Positions 1-8,842 are shown, numbered from the stretch's first letter. The stretch: 19,356 nucleotides of DNA from Planctomycetota bacterium (GCA_003669255.1 QWPO01000127.1:1-19356); one strand, 5' to 3'. Notes: generated by a model not told the origin, from the sequence alone. A program made the numbers and translations.

Positions 1-126
1 GGGGCCGGCTGCGAGCACGGCCTCGATCAGCGACGGGAGATTTTCCCGCTCATTATAGGTTGCCGCCTGCACGAGCACGGTGCCGGCCGGCCAGTCATCG
101 CAGGATTGGAGGTCATGATCGGCCAT
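1..126 (-). CDS. Family 2 glycosyltransferase, N-terminal fragment (polyprenol-phosphate mannosyltransferase-like)
   Basis: The complement of 126-1 reads as 42 open codons from an ATG and runs off the left edge. After about 15 polar residues it shows GTVLVQAATYNERENLPSL, which matches the first beta strand and the TYNE(R/K)xN(L/I) signature of GT-A family 2 enzymes of the dolichol- or polyprenol-phosphate mannose synthase group. These enzymes transfer a sugar from a nucleotide-sugar to a polyprenol phosphate at the cytoplasmic membrane face. Only the nucleotide-binding start is visible, so donor and acceptor cannot be named. It lies 27 bases downstream of the Anbu gene on the same strand and may be co-transcribed with it. 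The family call rests on one motif. Confidence 0.7.
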   Translation of the reverse strand, partial: MADHDLQSCDDWPAGTVLVQAATYNERENLPSLIEAVLAAGP

Positions 127-153
127 GGCGGGCGACTGGGTGGGAGTCGACGT

Positions 154-921
154 TTATGGATCGCGGGTGAATGCCACGCCGTGTTGCTCTTTCGGCGGCG
201 CAAATGATACCTGCGGCAGCGTGGAGATGGCCTTCCGCAGGCCCTGCTCCCAGCTGGCGCGGATCTCCACCAGATCGGAATCGGCGGCCTCGAGCCGGCG
301 ATATCGCCTCACCGACAAGTCGTCGTTGGCGTAGACGAGCAGGTCGATCGGCGGCCCGACTGCCACGTTGGACCGCATCGTCGAATCGAGCGAAATGAGC
401 GCATACTGTGCCGCCTGCTCAAGGGTCGTTTCGGCGAACCGGATGCCGCGGTCGAGGATCGGCCGGCCGTATTTGCTTTCTCCAATCTGCAAAAAGGGAG
501 ACAGCCGGGTGCAGCGGAGCGGGTTGCCCTGCGCGTAGACGAGATAGAGTTGCGGCTGCTCGCCCCGGATTTGACCCCCGATGAGCAGGTTGACCGCGAA
601 GCCGATCTTGTCGCGCTCGAGAAACTCGCGGTCGAGCGCGGCCACGTCGCGGACGTGACCACCCACGCACCGCGACGCCTCGTAGAAGTTCGCCGCGGTC
701 GCCAATCCCTTTCCCTCGCGAAACTCCTGCTCGAGTCGCGTCATCACCGACTGAGTAAGCGAGAGGCTGCCACTCGAGAGAATCGTGAACATCCGCTCGC
801 CGGGAACAACAAAGTTGTGCATCTTGCAGCACACCTCCACCTGGTCGATCCCCGAGTTCGTCCTCGAATCGGAGGCCATGACCAGACCCTGGTGGGTGCG
901 GATCCCGAGGCAGTACGTCAT
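154..921 (-). CDS. Anbu-type proteasome-like peptidase (COG3484)
   Basis: This 255-residue protein starts MTYCLGIRTHQGLVMASDSR. Removal of Met1 would expose Thr2 as the N-terminal nucleophile typical of proteasome beta subunits. The SDSRTN stretch supplies the conserved Asp (Asp18), and Lys33 is in the expected place of the catalytic Lys. Length and start fit Anbu (ancestral beta subunit), a self-assembling Ntn-hydrolase family without a propeptide. A GGGAG ribosome-binding site (complement of 927-931) lies 5 bases before the ATG and fixes the start. It diverges from an ATP-grasp/alpha-E/transglutaminase operon, the neighbours with which Anbu is usually found. Family knowledge suggests a role in processing a peptide made by those genes, but no substrate is established. 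The family call is firm and the function is inferred. Confidence 0.92.
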   Translation of the reverse strand: MTYCLGIRTHQGLVMASDSRTNSGIDQVEVCCKMHNFVVPGERMFTILSSGSLSLTQSVMTRLEQEFREGKGLATAANFYEASRCVGGHVRDVAALDREFLERDKIGFAVNLLIGGQIRGEQPQLYLVYAQGNPLRCTRLSPFLQIGESKYGRPILDRGIRFAETTLEQAAQYALISLDSTMRSNVAVGPPIDLLVYANDDLSVRRYRRLEAADSDLVEIRASWEQGLRKAISTLPQVSFAPPKEQHGVAFTRDP

Positions 922-1125
922 GAAAACTCCCGTTTGGCGCGCAAGTTGCTGTGCTACAACAGTCGTCCGCGCAGACTAGCGGAAGCGATTCATTCGTCAA
1001 GGAATTAGGCGACTCTCGCCTTGCCTCACGCGGAGCCATGCTCCTCGGGAGGGCACGGGCTGCCCGATTTCTGGGCAGGCTTCGCGTTCCTGCGCGGCCA
1101 CGCTGGAAAGGCTCAGGCGAGCACC
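922..1125. promoter_or_regulatory. Divergent intergenic region between Anbu and the ATP-grasp operon
   Basis: The 204 bases between the two divergent start codons must hold promoters for both directions. On the minus strand, TTGACG (complement of 995-1000) is a reasonable -35 box for the Anbu gene, but the facing -10 about 16-17 bases on (TAGTCT-like) is poor. I see no convincing plus-strand promoter. A TTG at 1021 is in frame with the ATP-grasp gene, but the 35 residues it would add are not typical of the family. The promoter assignment is weak. Confidence 0.3.
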
Positions 1126-2646
1126 ATGACCCCTCTGACAACCCCGGTCGTCGATCCAGCGCGACAGGCTTCCCCCGAACCGGAGGTCTTTGCTGGCTAC
1201 GAACTTGGCGCAGCGTACGACGAGATGTTTGCCGCCCCCGACGGGCCGCGGGCTCATTACGCTGCGCTGCACGCGCGACTGGCGACAACTTCGCCGGATG
1301 ATTTCCGCCAGCGCAAGGCGATGACCGACCTCTCGATGCGGGAGGACGGTGTGGGGTTCACGGTGTACCGTGCCGAGGAGGGCATCGAGCGGGTCTGGCC
1401 GATGGACCCGGTGCCGAGGATCATTCCGGCAGCCGAGTGGCGCCGGATCGAGGAGGGGCTCGTTCAGCGCATCACGGCCCTCAATCTCTTCCTGTGGGAC
1501 GTCTACCACGAGCAGCGGATTCTCCGCGACGGCGTGGTGCCTGCGAGGCTTGTGCTCCAGGGAGGCTTCTTCCGGAGGGAGTTTGTCGGCGTCGACGTGC
1601 CCCGTCGCATCTACGTGCACATCTGCGGCACCGACCTGATCCGGGCGGCCGACGGCACCTACCTCGTGCTGGAAGATAATGCCCGCACGCCGTCGGGCGT
1701 GAGCTACATGCTGCAGAACCGTCAGGTGCTCAAGCGGGTGTTTCCTTCCCTCTTCAACGACTACGACGTCCTTCCCAACGACGACTATCCGGCAGCCCTG
1801 CTCGACGTGCTCCAGTGGATCGCACCACCGACCGCCGCACAGCCGGTGGTGGTGCTCCTCAGCCCCGGCATCTACAACTCGGCCTACTTCGAGCACAGCT
1901 ACCTCGCCCAGCGCATGGGGATCGACCTCGTCGAGGGCCGCGACCTGTTTGTCGATGGCAACCGCGTGTTCATGCGGACGACTCGCGGCCCGCGGCGGGT
2001 GGACGTCATCTACCGGCGGATCGACGACGACTTCCTCGATCCGCTCACCTTCCGGCCCGACAGCGCCCTCGGCGTGCCTGGTCTCGTAAACGCCTACCGC
2101 GGCGGCACGGTGGCTTTGGCCAACAGCGTGGGCACGGGCATTGCCGACGACAAGGGCGTCTACCCGTTCGTGCCCGACATGATCCGCTACTACCTCGCCC
2201 AAGAGCCGTTGCTGCCCAACGTGGAGACGTTCCGCCCGGAGATTCCGGCGGAGCGGAGCCATGTGCTCGCCAATCTCGACAAGTTCGTGGTCAAGCGGGT
2301 GAACGAGTCGGGCGGGTACGGCATGCTCGTCGGCCCGGCATCGACGCGGGAGCAGCGGGAGGAGTTTCGCGCGGCGATCGAGGCCAACCCCCGCGACTTC
2401 ATCGCCCAACCAACGATCCAACTCTCCACCCACCCCACGTTCGTGGATGGGCGGCTTGACGGCCGGCACGTTGACCTGCGGCCGTTCGTGCTCTGCGGCG
2501 AGCGGGTCACTGTGACGCCCGGCGGACTGACCCGGGTGGCGCTGCCCAAGGGAAGCCTCGTGGTCAACAGTTCGCAGGGCGGTGGCAGCAAAGACACGTG
2601 GGTCCTCGCCGACCACGACCACGCGCCCGCCGGAGGGGTCAGCTGA
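1126..2646 (+). CDS. Circularly permuted ATP-grasp protein (COG2308 / CP_ATPgrasp family)
   Basis: The protein has 506 residues from the ATG at 1126, close to the usual length of the family. The hallmark is the block GGFFRREFVG ... IYVHICGTDLIR ... YLVLEDNARTPSGVSYMLQNR at about residues 145-205, with the LEDNxRTPSG motif of circularly permuted ATP-grasp enzymes. Further on, DKFVVKRVNESGGYGMLVGP and FIAQPTIQLS look like the remaining nucleotide-binding parts. Family members are predicted to form amide bonds at the expense of ATP, probably making or tagging a peptide. The reaction here is inferred. An in-frame TTG at 1021 would add 35 residues, but the ATG gives the family-like N-terminus. The stop overlaps the start of the alpha-E gene by one base (TGATG), so the two are translationally coupled. 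Confidence 0.92.
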   Translation: MTPLTTPVVDPARQASPEPEVFAGYELGAAYDEMFAAPDGPRAHYAALHARLATTSPDDFRQRKAMTDLSMREDGVGFTVYRAEEGIERVWPMDPVPRIIPAAEWRRIEEGLVQRITALNLFLWDVYHEQRILRDGVVPARLVLQGGFFRREFVGVDVPRRIYVHICGTDLIRAADGTYLVLEDNARTPSGVSYMLQNRQVLKRVFPSLFNDYDVLPNDDYPAALLDVLQWIAPPTAAQPVVVLLSPGIYNSAYFEHSYLAQRMGIDLVEGRDLFVDGNRVFMRTTRGPRRVDVIYRRIDDDFLDPLTFRPDSALGVPGLVNAYRGGTVALANSVGTGIADDKGVYPFVPDMIRYYLAQEPLLPNVETFRPEIPAERSHVLANLDKFVVKRVNESGGYGMLVGPASTREQREEFRAAIEANPRDFIAQPTIQLSTHPTFVDGRLDGRHVDLRPFVLCGERVTVTPGGLTRVALPKGSLVVNSSQGGGSKDTWVLADHDHAPAGGVS

Positions 2647-3596
2647 TGCTCAGCCGCGTGGCCGATGCGCTCTTCTGGATGAGCCGCTACCTCGAGCGGT
2701 CCGAACACGTGGCGCGGGCGGTTGACGTGACGTTCCAGCTCGACCTTGATCTCCACGGGGTGCTCGCTGACCCCGTCGAACTCGAATGGAACGCGCTCTT
2801 GTCGCTGCTGCGGATGCCACCGCCGGAGCCGCGGCCCGGCTCGACCGCCGCCGCGGCCGCGATGCGCTGGATCCTGGTCGACACCCGCAATCCCGGCAGC
2901 GTGCTCTCCTGCGTGAACCGCTCACGGAACAACGCCCGCAGCATCCGGGGCTCGATCAGTCCGCTGATGTGGCGAGAACTCAACAAGCTTCACTGGCGGC
3001 TCACCGACACAGGGCTTCAGGCCCGCGTGGCAGAATCGCCTCACGACTTCTGCGAGGAGACCCGGATCGGCGTGCTCCTGTTTCATGGCGTGTGCGAGTC
3101 CACGCTCACGCACGACGAAAGCTGGCACTTCATCCAACTCGGCCGTTATCTGGAGCGGGCTGAAAAGGTCCTGCGGATCCTCGACTCGCGGTACGCCCTG
3201 CTCGACTCGGGTGACACGACCGACCTGCCGATCGCGACGCTGCAGTGGGGAGCGGTGCTGCGGAACTGCGGCGCCTATGAAGCCTACCGCCGGCTGTTCA
3301 TCAGTCGGGTGGAGCCGGAGCGAGTGGTGGAGTTTCTGCTCGTCAACCCGGATTTTCCCCATTCCGTGCGGTTCTGCCTCGCGAAGATCGTTGACTCACT
3401 GGCGGAGATCGCCGGCCGGCTGCCCGACCGCTGCGACGACGAGGCGTCGCGCACGGTGGGGCGTCTGCTCGCCGATCTTGTCTACCTCGACGCAGCGGGG
3501 CTCGACGGCGAGCGGCTGCACTCGTTTCTTGCCGACGCGATGGTCCGATGTGCGCGAATCGGAGCGCACCTGCAAAGGCAGTATGCGCTCGTGTAA
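2646..3596 (+). CDS. Alpha-E domain protein (COG2307)
   Basis: The product has 316 residues and begins MLSRVADALFWMSRYLERSE, the characteristic start of the all-helical alpha-E family, which is nearly always encoded next to a circularly permuted ATP-grasp gene. A second family-like stretch, WHFIQLGRYLERAEKVLRIL, near residue 160 repeats the LGRYLERAE pattern. The sequence is helical and Arg/Glu-rich throughout, with no signal peptide or membrane segment, so a cytoplasmic location is expected. Its role is unknown; it is thought to partner the ATP-grasp enzyme. Its ATG at 2646 shares a base with the upstream stop codon, which also argues against the in-frame upstream ATG at 2598. Confidence 0.9.
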   Translation: MLSRVADALFWMSRYLERSEHVARAVDVTFQLDLDLHGVLADPVELEWNALLSLLRMPPPEPRPGSTAAAAAMRWILVDTRNPGSVLSCVNRSRNNARSIRGSISPLMWRELNKLHWRLTDTGLQARVAESPHDFCEETRIGVLLFHGVCESTLTHDESWHFIQLGRYLERAEKVLRILDSRYALLDSGDTTDLPIATLQWGAVLRNCGAYEAYRRLFISRVEPERVVEFLLVNPDFPHSVRFCLAKIVDSLAEIAGRLPDRCDDEASRTVGRLLADLVYLDAAGLDGERLHSFLADAMVRCARIGAHLQRQYALV

Positions 3597-3654
3597 CCCC
3601 GCGAGACCCGCCACTCGATCGCCGGTACTCGAATCCCGGCACTGGGAGCCACTC

Positions 3655-4608
3655 ATGATCCTCGAAATCCAGCACGAGACCTCGATTGAATACGCCGATC
3701 CGGTCACCGAATGGCTCTGCGAACTCCGCATGGAACCGGTGAGCGACACCGCGCAACGATGCCACTCCTTTCGGGTGAATGTCGGGCAGCACGTGCCGAT
3801 TCACCACTACCGCGACGGCTTCGGGAACCGCGTCCACCATTTCAACATCCTCCGTCCGCCCACGGCGGTGCGGATCCTGGCGGCGAGCGTCGTCGAGACC
3901 GACGACGCCCGCGGCGGGCCGATGGCGAGCCAGACAGCCTTCGCGGCGGACTCGCTCGGGCTTGAGTGGGACGTGCCGCTCGAGGTGCTCGACTACCTGC
4001 CGCTCCGTGGGCCGGCCCGGCATACCCCCCTGCTCGATCCGCTGCTGGCGGAACTGAAGCCGGTGCCGTGGATGCGCGTGGGCATGTGGGTCTGTCAGGT
4101 TGCCGAGTTCATCCGAGGGAAGTTTGAGTACGCTCGCGACGTCACCGACGCCACCTCACCGATCGACCATCTCCTCGAGCAGCGGAAGGGTGTCTGTCAG
4201 GACTTCACCCATCTCATGATCGCGGTGCTGCGGTCGTACGGTGTGCCGGCGCGATACGTCAGCGGCTACATCCACCGGGAGAACAACGATTCGCAGAGCC
4301 ATGCCTGGTGCGAGGTCTGGCTGCCCGACGTGGGCTGGACCGGCTTCGATCCCACGAACGGCTGCCCGGTCAACGAACGGTTTGTGAAGACCGCCGTGGG
4401 ACGCGACTTCACCGACGTTCCGCCCAACAAGGGGACCTATCGTGGCGGCGGCGCCGAGCGGATCGCCGTCCGCGTGGCCACGCGGACGCTCGATCGGCTG
4501 CCGTCAATGTCGTGGCACGAGCAGCTGGCCCCGCTCGACGTCCCGGCCTATGCGGTCCTGCGGACGATGCCGGACTACACGACCGACGCCGCGATTGCCC
4601 AGCAGTGA
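3655..4608 (+). CDS. Transglutaminase-like cysteine protease (COG1305)
   Basis: The protein has 317 residues. The N-terminal 110 residues (LEIQHETSIEYADPVTEWLC) are the beta-rich region that precedes bacterial transglutaminase-like cores. The core has a full papain-like triad: Cys181 in RKGVCQDFTHLM, His216 in SQSHAWCEVWLP and Asp232 in GWTGFDPTNG. Such proteins usually act as peptidases and less often as amide-crosslinking enzymes. A GGGAG at 3644-3648 sits 6 bases before the ATG and fixes the start; the open frame upstream is a shadow of the alpha-E gene. It is the third gene of the ATP-grasp/alpha-E/transglutaminase operon and probably cleaves a peptide bond in the product of its partners. 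That role is inferred. Confidence 0.92.
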   Translation: MILEIQHETSIEYADPVTEWLCELRMEPVSDTAQRCHSFRVNVGQHVPIHHYRDGFGNRVHHFNILRPPTAVRILAASVVETDDARGGPMASQTAFAADSLGLEWDVPLEVLDYLPLRGPARHTPLLDPLLAELKPVPWMRVGMWVCQVAEFIRGKFEYARDVTDATSPIDHLLEQRKGVCQDFTHLMIAVLRSYGVPARYVSGYIHRENNDSQSHAWCEVWLPDVGWTGFDPTNGCPVNERFVKTAVGRDFTDVPPNKGTYRGGGAERIAVRVATRTLDRLPSMSWHEQLAPLDVPAYAVLRTMPDYTTDAAIAQQ

Positions 4609-4750
4609 CGAGTGCGGCCTGCAGCCCGACGGGGAAAGGTTCGCTCCCGTCGCACAAACCGCGGTGCCCCGTTCGCGGTGCTGAGCGGGTTGGCGGGGAA
4701 CATGAGACCCCTGTGGAGGGTCCGGGTGTCGCGGTAGGATTGCGGGCTTT

Positions 4751-4774
4751 CCGGCCTCCCGATTCGGGAGCCGG
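4751..4774. other. Imperfect hairpin upstream of ileS
   Basis: CCGGCCTCCC and GGGAGCCGG pair around GATTC, a 9-bp stem with one bulged C. It lies 22 bases before the ileS ATG within the 188-base gap after the transglutaminase gene. There is no T-tract, so it is a poor intrinsic terminator; it could be a leader structure or end the upstream message with Rho. The rest of the gap shows no T-box motif, riboswitch or clear promoter. Confidence 0.35.
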
Positions 4775-4796
4775 CCCCTGCCCTTCGCCATCGACC

Positions 4797-7700
4797 ATGT
4801 TCGAACCCGTCCGCGGCCAACCCGATTTTCCGGCTCTTGAAGCGTCGATCGCCGCCTGGTGGCGGGAGCGCGGCACGTATCAACAGTCCCTCGAACGCCG
4901 CCGTGGCGCTCAGCGGTTTGTGTTTTTCGAAGGGCCGCCGACAGCCAACGGCATGCCCCACCCCGGGCACTGCCTGACGCGCACGATCAAGGATCTCTAT
5001 CCCCGCTACCGAACCATGCGGGGGCAATACTGCGAGCGAAAGGCCGGTTGGGACACCCACGGTCTCCCCGTCGAGGTCGAGGTCTGCAAGGAGCTCGGCA
5101 TCCACTCCAAAGCCGAGATCGAGGCCTATGGCGTGGAGCCGTTCATTCACAAGTGCCAGGAGAGCGTCTGGCGCTACATGAAGGAGTGGGAGACGCTCAC
5201 CGAACGGATCGGCTTCTGGATCGACCTTTCGAAGGCCTACGTCACCTACCACCAGTCGTTCGTCGAGAGCGTCTGGTGGGCCCTTGCCGAACTCTTCGAC
5301 AAAGGGCTCCTCTACCAGGGTCACAAGATCGTCTGGTGGTGGGCGCAGGGCGGCACGGCGCTCTCCAGCGGCGAGGTGGGTCAAGGCTACAAGGAAGTGG
5401 CCGACCCGAGCGTGTTCGTGGCGTTTCCGCTGCTCGATGCCGCAGGCGCTCCCATGAACCGGAGCCTGGTGGCCTGGACCACCACCCCCTGGACGCTCCC
5501 TTCCAATCAGTTCGCGGCGGTGAAGGCCGACCTTGACTACGTCGTCCTCCGGGAGGCCGGCATCAGCGAAGGCCCCGAATACATCGTGGCCGAGCCGCTC
5601 TCCGCAGGTTTGGCCGAAAAGTTGAAGAAGGAGTTTGAGATCATCGAGCGGTTCCCGGGCTCGGCCCTCGTCGGCCGTTCCTACCAGCCGCCGTTCGACA
5701 CCTTTCGAACGCCTGGTCGCCCCGAGGCCGCCGCGCTTGTGGCCGGGGGGAGCGACGCCATCGCCTGGCGGGTGGTGGCGGCGGATTTTGTGACCACCGA
5801 CTCCGGCACCGGCATCGTCCACATCGCGCCGGCCTTTGGCGAAGTGGACTACACCGTGCTCGTCGCCGAGCAGGCCCGCTTCGCACCTGGCAAGGGCCCC
5901 ACGCTGATCAACGCCGTCGCCCCCGACGGCACCTTCACCGACGTGTTCGGCATGGGGAGCGGCCGATTCGTGAAGGAGTGCGACCGAGACATCACGCGTG
6001 ACCTGCGGGCCCGCGGACTCCTCGTGCACCAGGAGCAGTACGTCCACGACTATCCGTTCTGCTGGCGGGCCGACAACGACCCGCTGATCCAATACCCGCG
6101 GCAGAGTTGGTTCATCCGCACGAGTCAGTTCCGCGAGCAGATGCTCGCTAACAACGCCCGGATCGACTGGCTCCCCGAGCACATCAAGGACGGCCGGTTC
6201 GGGAACTTCCTCGAGAGCAACGTCGACTGGGCGCTGTCCCGTGAACGCTACTGGGGCACCCCGCTGCCGATTTGGGTGTGCGAGGAAACCGGCCAGGCCG
6301 AGGCAGTGCGATCGTATGCCGACCTGCTCGCCAAGCCGGGCATGCAGGGCGCCGACGTGTTCACGAAGGCGAAGGCGGCCAACCCCGACCTCTCAGACGA
6401 TCTCAGGGTTCACAAGCCCTACATCGACGCCGTCACCTACGACTCCCCCTTCGCGAAGGCCTCGCGGATGCGCCGGGTGACGGAGGTGATCGACTGCTGG
6501 TTCGACTCGGGCGCGATGCCGTTTGCCCAGTGGGGCTGGCCGCATCAAGGCCACGCCGAGTTCGACGCCCAGTTCCCGGCCGACTTCATTTCGGAGGCGA
6601 TCGACCAGACCCGCGGCTGGTTCTACAGCCAACTGGCGATCAGCACGCTGCTCTTCGGGGATGGTGGCCGTCCCTACCCACATCCCTTCAAGACCTGCAT
6701 CGTCCTCGGCCACATGCTCGGCGAGGACGGGCAGAAGATGAGTAAGAGCAAGCGTAACTACCGTGAGCCGGCTGAGATCTTCGATAAGTTCGGTGCCGAC
6801 GCGCTGCGCTGGTTCTTCCTCGCCGGCCAGGCCCCCTGGACGAGCATCCGCTACAGCGAGCGGGCCATCAAGGAGAGCATCCCCGAGTTCCTCCTTCGGC
6901 TCTGGAACGTCTACTCGTTCTTCTTGATCTACGCGCGAATCGACGGTTTCGACCCGGGGGCGGTGCTCGAAGAGCCCGGCATGCTCGAGCACACCGACCT
7001 CGCGAGAGCTCGCGGCTGGCGACCGGTGGCGGCGAGGGGCGAACTCGATCGCTGGATGCTCTCGGAACTCAACGCCGTGGCCGCGGCGATGACCGTCAAA
7101 ATGGACGCCTACGACCACTTCGGCGCGGCGCACCAGCTCTCGACGCTCGTCGACGCCGTCAGCAACTGGTTCGTCCGCCGCAGCCGCGACCGGTTCTGGG
7201 CCGCCGGCAAGGCCGACGGCGGGCCAGAGACCAATCAGGAGAAGCTCGACGCCTACTGGACGCTCTACGAGACGCTGATCACGATCGCGAAACTCGCCGC
7301 ACCGTTCGTGCCGTTCACCACCGAGGCAATCTGGCGCAATCTTGCCGGCTCCAGCTTCGGCGGGAAGGTCGCCGAGAGCGTGCATCTCACCGATTTCCCC
7401 ACCGGCGACGCAGCGCTCGTTGACCACGACCTCGTCCGCCGGATGGCGGTGGTCCGTGACGTATCCTCGCTCGGCCGCGCTGCGCGGGCCGCCGAGAAGC
7501 TGAAGGTTCGCCAGCCCCTCCAGAAGGTCGAGGTGATCCTCGCGGAGCCGCGGGCCGATGATGCCGCCTGGCTGATCTCCCACGCCGACCTCGTCTGTGA
7601 CGAACTCAACGTGAAGCAGTTCGAAGTCTGCGCTGACCCCGACCGCTACATCACGCGGCAGGTGCTTCCCGACCTCAAGAAACTCGGCCCCAAGCTGGGC

Positions 7701-8183
7701 AAGGATCTTCCCAAGGCCCGCGATGCCTTGGCGAAGGCCGATGCGGCGGCGCTGCTGCATGCCCTGACGGTCCACGGCCGCGCGGAGGTGTCCCTCCCCG
7801 GTGGCGGCACGGCAGTTGTGGACAAGGACGACGTCCTCGTGCGGACGACCGCGAAACCCGGCTGGGCGGCGGCGGAGAGTGGCCGCGCCGTGGTGGTGAT
7901 CGCCAAGGACCTCACGCCGGAACTGATCGCCGAGGGACTCGTTCGCGAGGTGGTCCACGTCATCCAGACGCAGCGGAAAGCGCTCGACCTCGACTTCACC
8001 GATCGGATCGAGCTCGTCTTCGCCACGGAGTCGGCAGACCTCCGCACGGCGCTCGAGCAGCATCGCCATTACATCGAGTCAGAGACGCTCGCCGCGTCGG
8101 TCCACTTCGGCACGCCGCCCGCGGGCGCCGAGCCGCACGACATCGACGGCCACCCTCTCGCAATCTCAATCACCAAGTCATAA
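4797..8183 (+). CDS. ileS: Isoleucyl-tRNA synthetase, eukaryote-like (IleS2) type
   Basis: The enzyme charges tRNA-Ile with isoleucine in the cytoplasm. From the ATG at 4797 it has 1128 residues, longer than typical bacterial IleS1 (about 940) and in the range of the IleS2 class. The HIGH motif is HPGH at residues 55-58 (NGMPHPGHCLTRTIKDLYPR), followed by GWDTHGLPVEVEV. The editing (CP1) insertion shows TTPWTLPSNQ near residue 228 and GTGIVHIAPAFGEVDY near 337. The KMSKS loop is intact at 647-651. A C-terminal anticodon-binding region and a long tail follow. The start gives the normal MFEPVRGQPDFPALE opening; the frame is open further upstream, but that part is a shadow of the transglutaminase gene. 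IleS2 enzymes are often naturally tolerant of mupirocin; whether this one is cannot be seen. Confidence 0.97.
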   Translation: MFEPVRGQPDFPALEASIAAWWRERGTYQQSLERRRGAQRFVFFEGPPTANGMPHPGHCLTRTIKDLYPRYRTMRGQYCERKAGWDTHGLPVEVEVCKELGIHSKAEIEAYGVEPFIHKCQESVWRYMKEWETLTERIGFWIDLSKAYVTYHQSFVESVWWALAELFDKGLLYQGHKIVWWWAQGGTALSSGEVGQGYKEVADPSVFVAFPLLDAAGAPMNRSLVAWTTTPWTLPSNQFAAVKADLDYVVLREAGISEGPEYIVAEPLSAGLAEKLKKEFEIIERFPGSALVGRSYQPPFDTFRTPGRPEAAALVAGGSDAIAWRVVAADFVTTDSGTGIVHIAPAFGEVDYTVLVAEQARFAPGKGPTLINAVAPDGTFTDVFGMGSGRFVKECDRDITRDLRARGLLVHQEQYVHDYPFCWRADNDPLIQYPRQSWFIRTSQFREQMLANNARIDWLPEHIKDGRFGNFLESNVDWALSRERYWGTPLPIWVCEETGQAEAVRSYADLLAKPGMQGADVFTKAKAANPDLSDDLRVHKPYIDAVTYDSPFAKASRMRRVTEVIDCWFDSGAMPFAQWGWPHQGHAEFDAQFPADFISEAIDQTRGWFYSQLAISTLLFGDGGRPYPHPFKTCIVLGHMLGEDGQKMSKSKRNYREPAEIFDKFGADALRWFFLAGQAPWTSIRYSERAIKESIPEFLLRLWNVYSFFLIYARIDGFDPGAVLEEPGMLEHTDLARARGWRPVAARGELDRWMLSELNAVAAAMTVKMDAYDHFGAAHQLSTLVDAVSNWFVRRSRDRFWAAGKADGGPETNQEKLDAYWTLYETLITIAKLAAPFVPFTTEAIWRNLAGSSFGGKVAESVHLTDFPTGDAALVDHDLVRRMAVVRDVSSLGRAARAAEKLKVRQPLQKVEVILAEPRADDAAWLISHADLVCDELNVKQFEVCADPDRYITRQVLPDLKKLGPKLGKDLPKARDALAKADAAALLHALTVHGRAEVSLPGGGTAVVDKDDVLVRTTAKPGWAAAESGRAVVVIAKDLTPELIAEGLVREVVHVIQTQRKALDLDFTDRIELVFATESADLRTALEQHRHYIESETLAASVHFGTPPAGAEPHDIDGHPLAISITKS

Positions 8184-8185
8184 AC

Positions 8186-8266
8186 GGTGCCAGCCACCAC
8201 ATCTGGCTCATCGGCGTAGAGTTCACCTACCGTTCGTACCCAGTGTTGGTGGCTGCCACCTTTTTT
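8186..8266 (+). terminator. Inverted repeat with T6 tract between ileS and purN
   Basis: A left arm (8186-8199, GGTGCCAGCCACCA) and a right arm (8247-8260, TGGTGGCTGCCACC) pair at 13 of 14 positions across 47 bases. The right arm alone also folds as GGTGG-CTG-CCACC and is followed by six T (8261-8266), the form of a Rho-independent terminator for ileS. The left arm begins 3 bases after the ileS stop and the T tract touches the purN ATG. It may equally be a small dispersed repeat with inverted ends. Confidence 0.5.
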
Positions 8267-8842
8267 ATGCAACCGCTTCGTCTGGCCGTCCTGCTCTCGG
8301 GCTCGGGCCGCACGCTCGACAATCTGCTGGAGCGGATCACATCGGGCCACCTGGCGGCAACGATCGAACTCGTGGTTTCGAGCCGCGAAGACGTCCGCGG
8401 CGTGCGGATCGCCGAGGCAGCTGGGATCCCGGTGAGCGTGGTTTCGCCACGAGGGGCTGCCCTGGCGGATTTCAGCCACGCGATCTTCGACGCGTGCGAG
8501 AGGTGTCCTGCCGATCTGGTGGTGATGGCCGGTTTCCTGCACCTTGTCCGCATTCCCTCGCGCTTCGCCGGCCGCGTGATCAATATCCATCCGTCGCTGC
8601 TGCCTGCCTTTGGCGGCAAGGGCTTTCATGGGATGCACGTTCACCGGGCGGTGATCGACCGGGGCTGCACCATCTCCGGCTGCACGGTGCACCTCGTGGA
8701 CGACGAATACGACCACGGGCGGATTCTGCTCCAGAAGTCCGTTCCAGTGCTGCCCGACGACACGCCTGATTCGCTCGCAGCCCGCGTGTTCGCCGCGGAG
8801 TGCGAAGCGCTCCCCGAGGCGATCGCCCGGTTTCGGCGATGA
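8267..8842 (+). CDS. purN: Phosphoribosylglycinamide formyltransferase
   Basis: This is the folate-dependent GAR transformylase, third step of purine synthesis, which uses 10-formyl-tetrahydrofolate to make formyl-GAR. From the ATG at 8267 the protein has 191 residues, a normal length. The start LAVLLSGSGRTLDNLL is the phosphate-binding P-loop region. The catalytic triad is complete: Asn106 and His108 in INIHPSLLPAFGGKGFHG, and Asp146 in HLVDDEYDHG. The in-frame GTG at 8243 would add 8 residues that fall inside the hairpin upstream, so the ATG is preferred. No good ribosome-binding site is visible because the six-T tract of the preceding hairpin abuts the ATG. Expression may therefore depend on its own or a read-through transcript. 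Confidence 0.95.
   Translation: MQPLRLAVLLSGSGRTLDNLLERITSGHLAATIELVVSSREDVRGVRIAEAAGIPVSVVSPRGAALADFSHAIFDACERCPADLVVMAGFLHLVRIPSRFAGRVINIHPSLLPAFGGKGFHGMHVHRAVIDRGCTISGCTVHLVDDEYDHGRILLQKSVPVLPDDTPDSLAARVFAAECEALPEAIARFRR

Noticed and set aside
997..2622. 541-codon open frame on the minus strand
   Set aside because: It is antisense to the ATP-grasp gene, which has clear family motifs; the His/Val/Asp-rich translation is what a GC-rich shadow frame gives.
4308..4796. Possible 163-residue N-terminal extension of IleS
   Set aside because: The frame overlaps the transglutaminase gene and then intergenic DNA; the residues are Arg/Pro-rich without family likeness, and the ATG at 4797 gives the normal IleS start.
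4609..4796. T-box leader for ileS
   Set aside because: No T-box consensus, specifier loop or terminator/antiterminator pair is seen; only a bulged hairpin is present.
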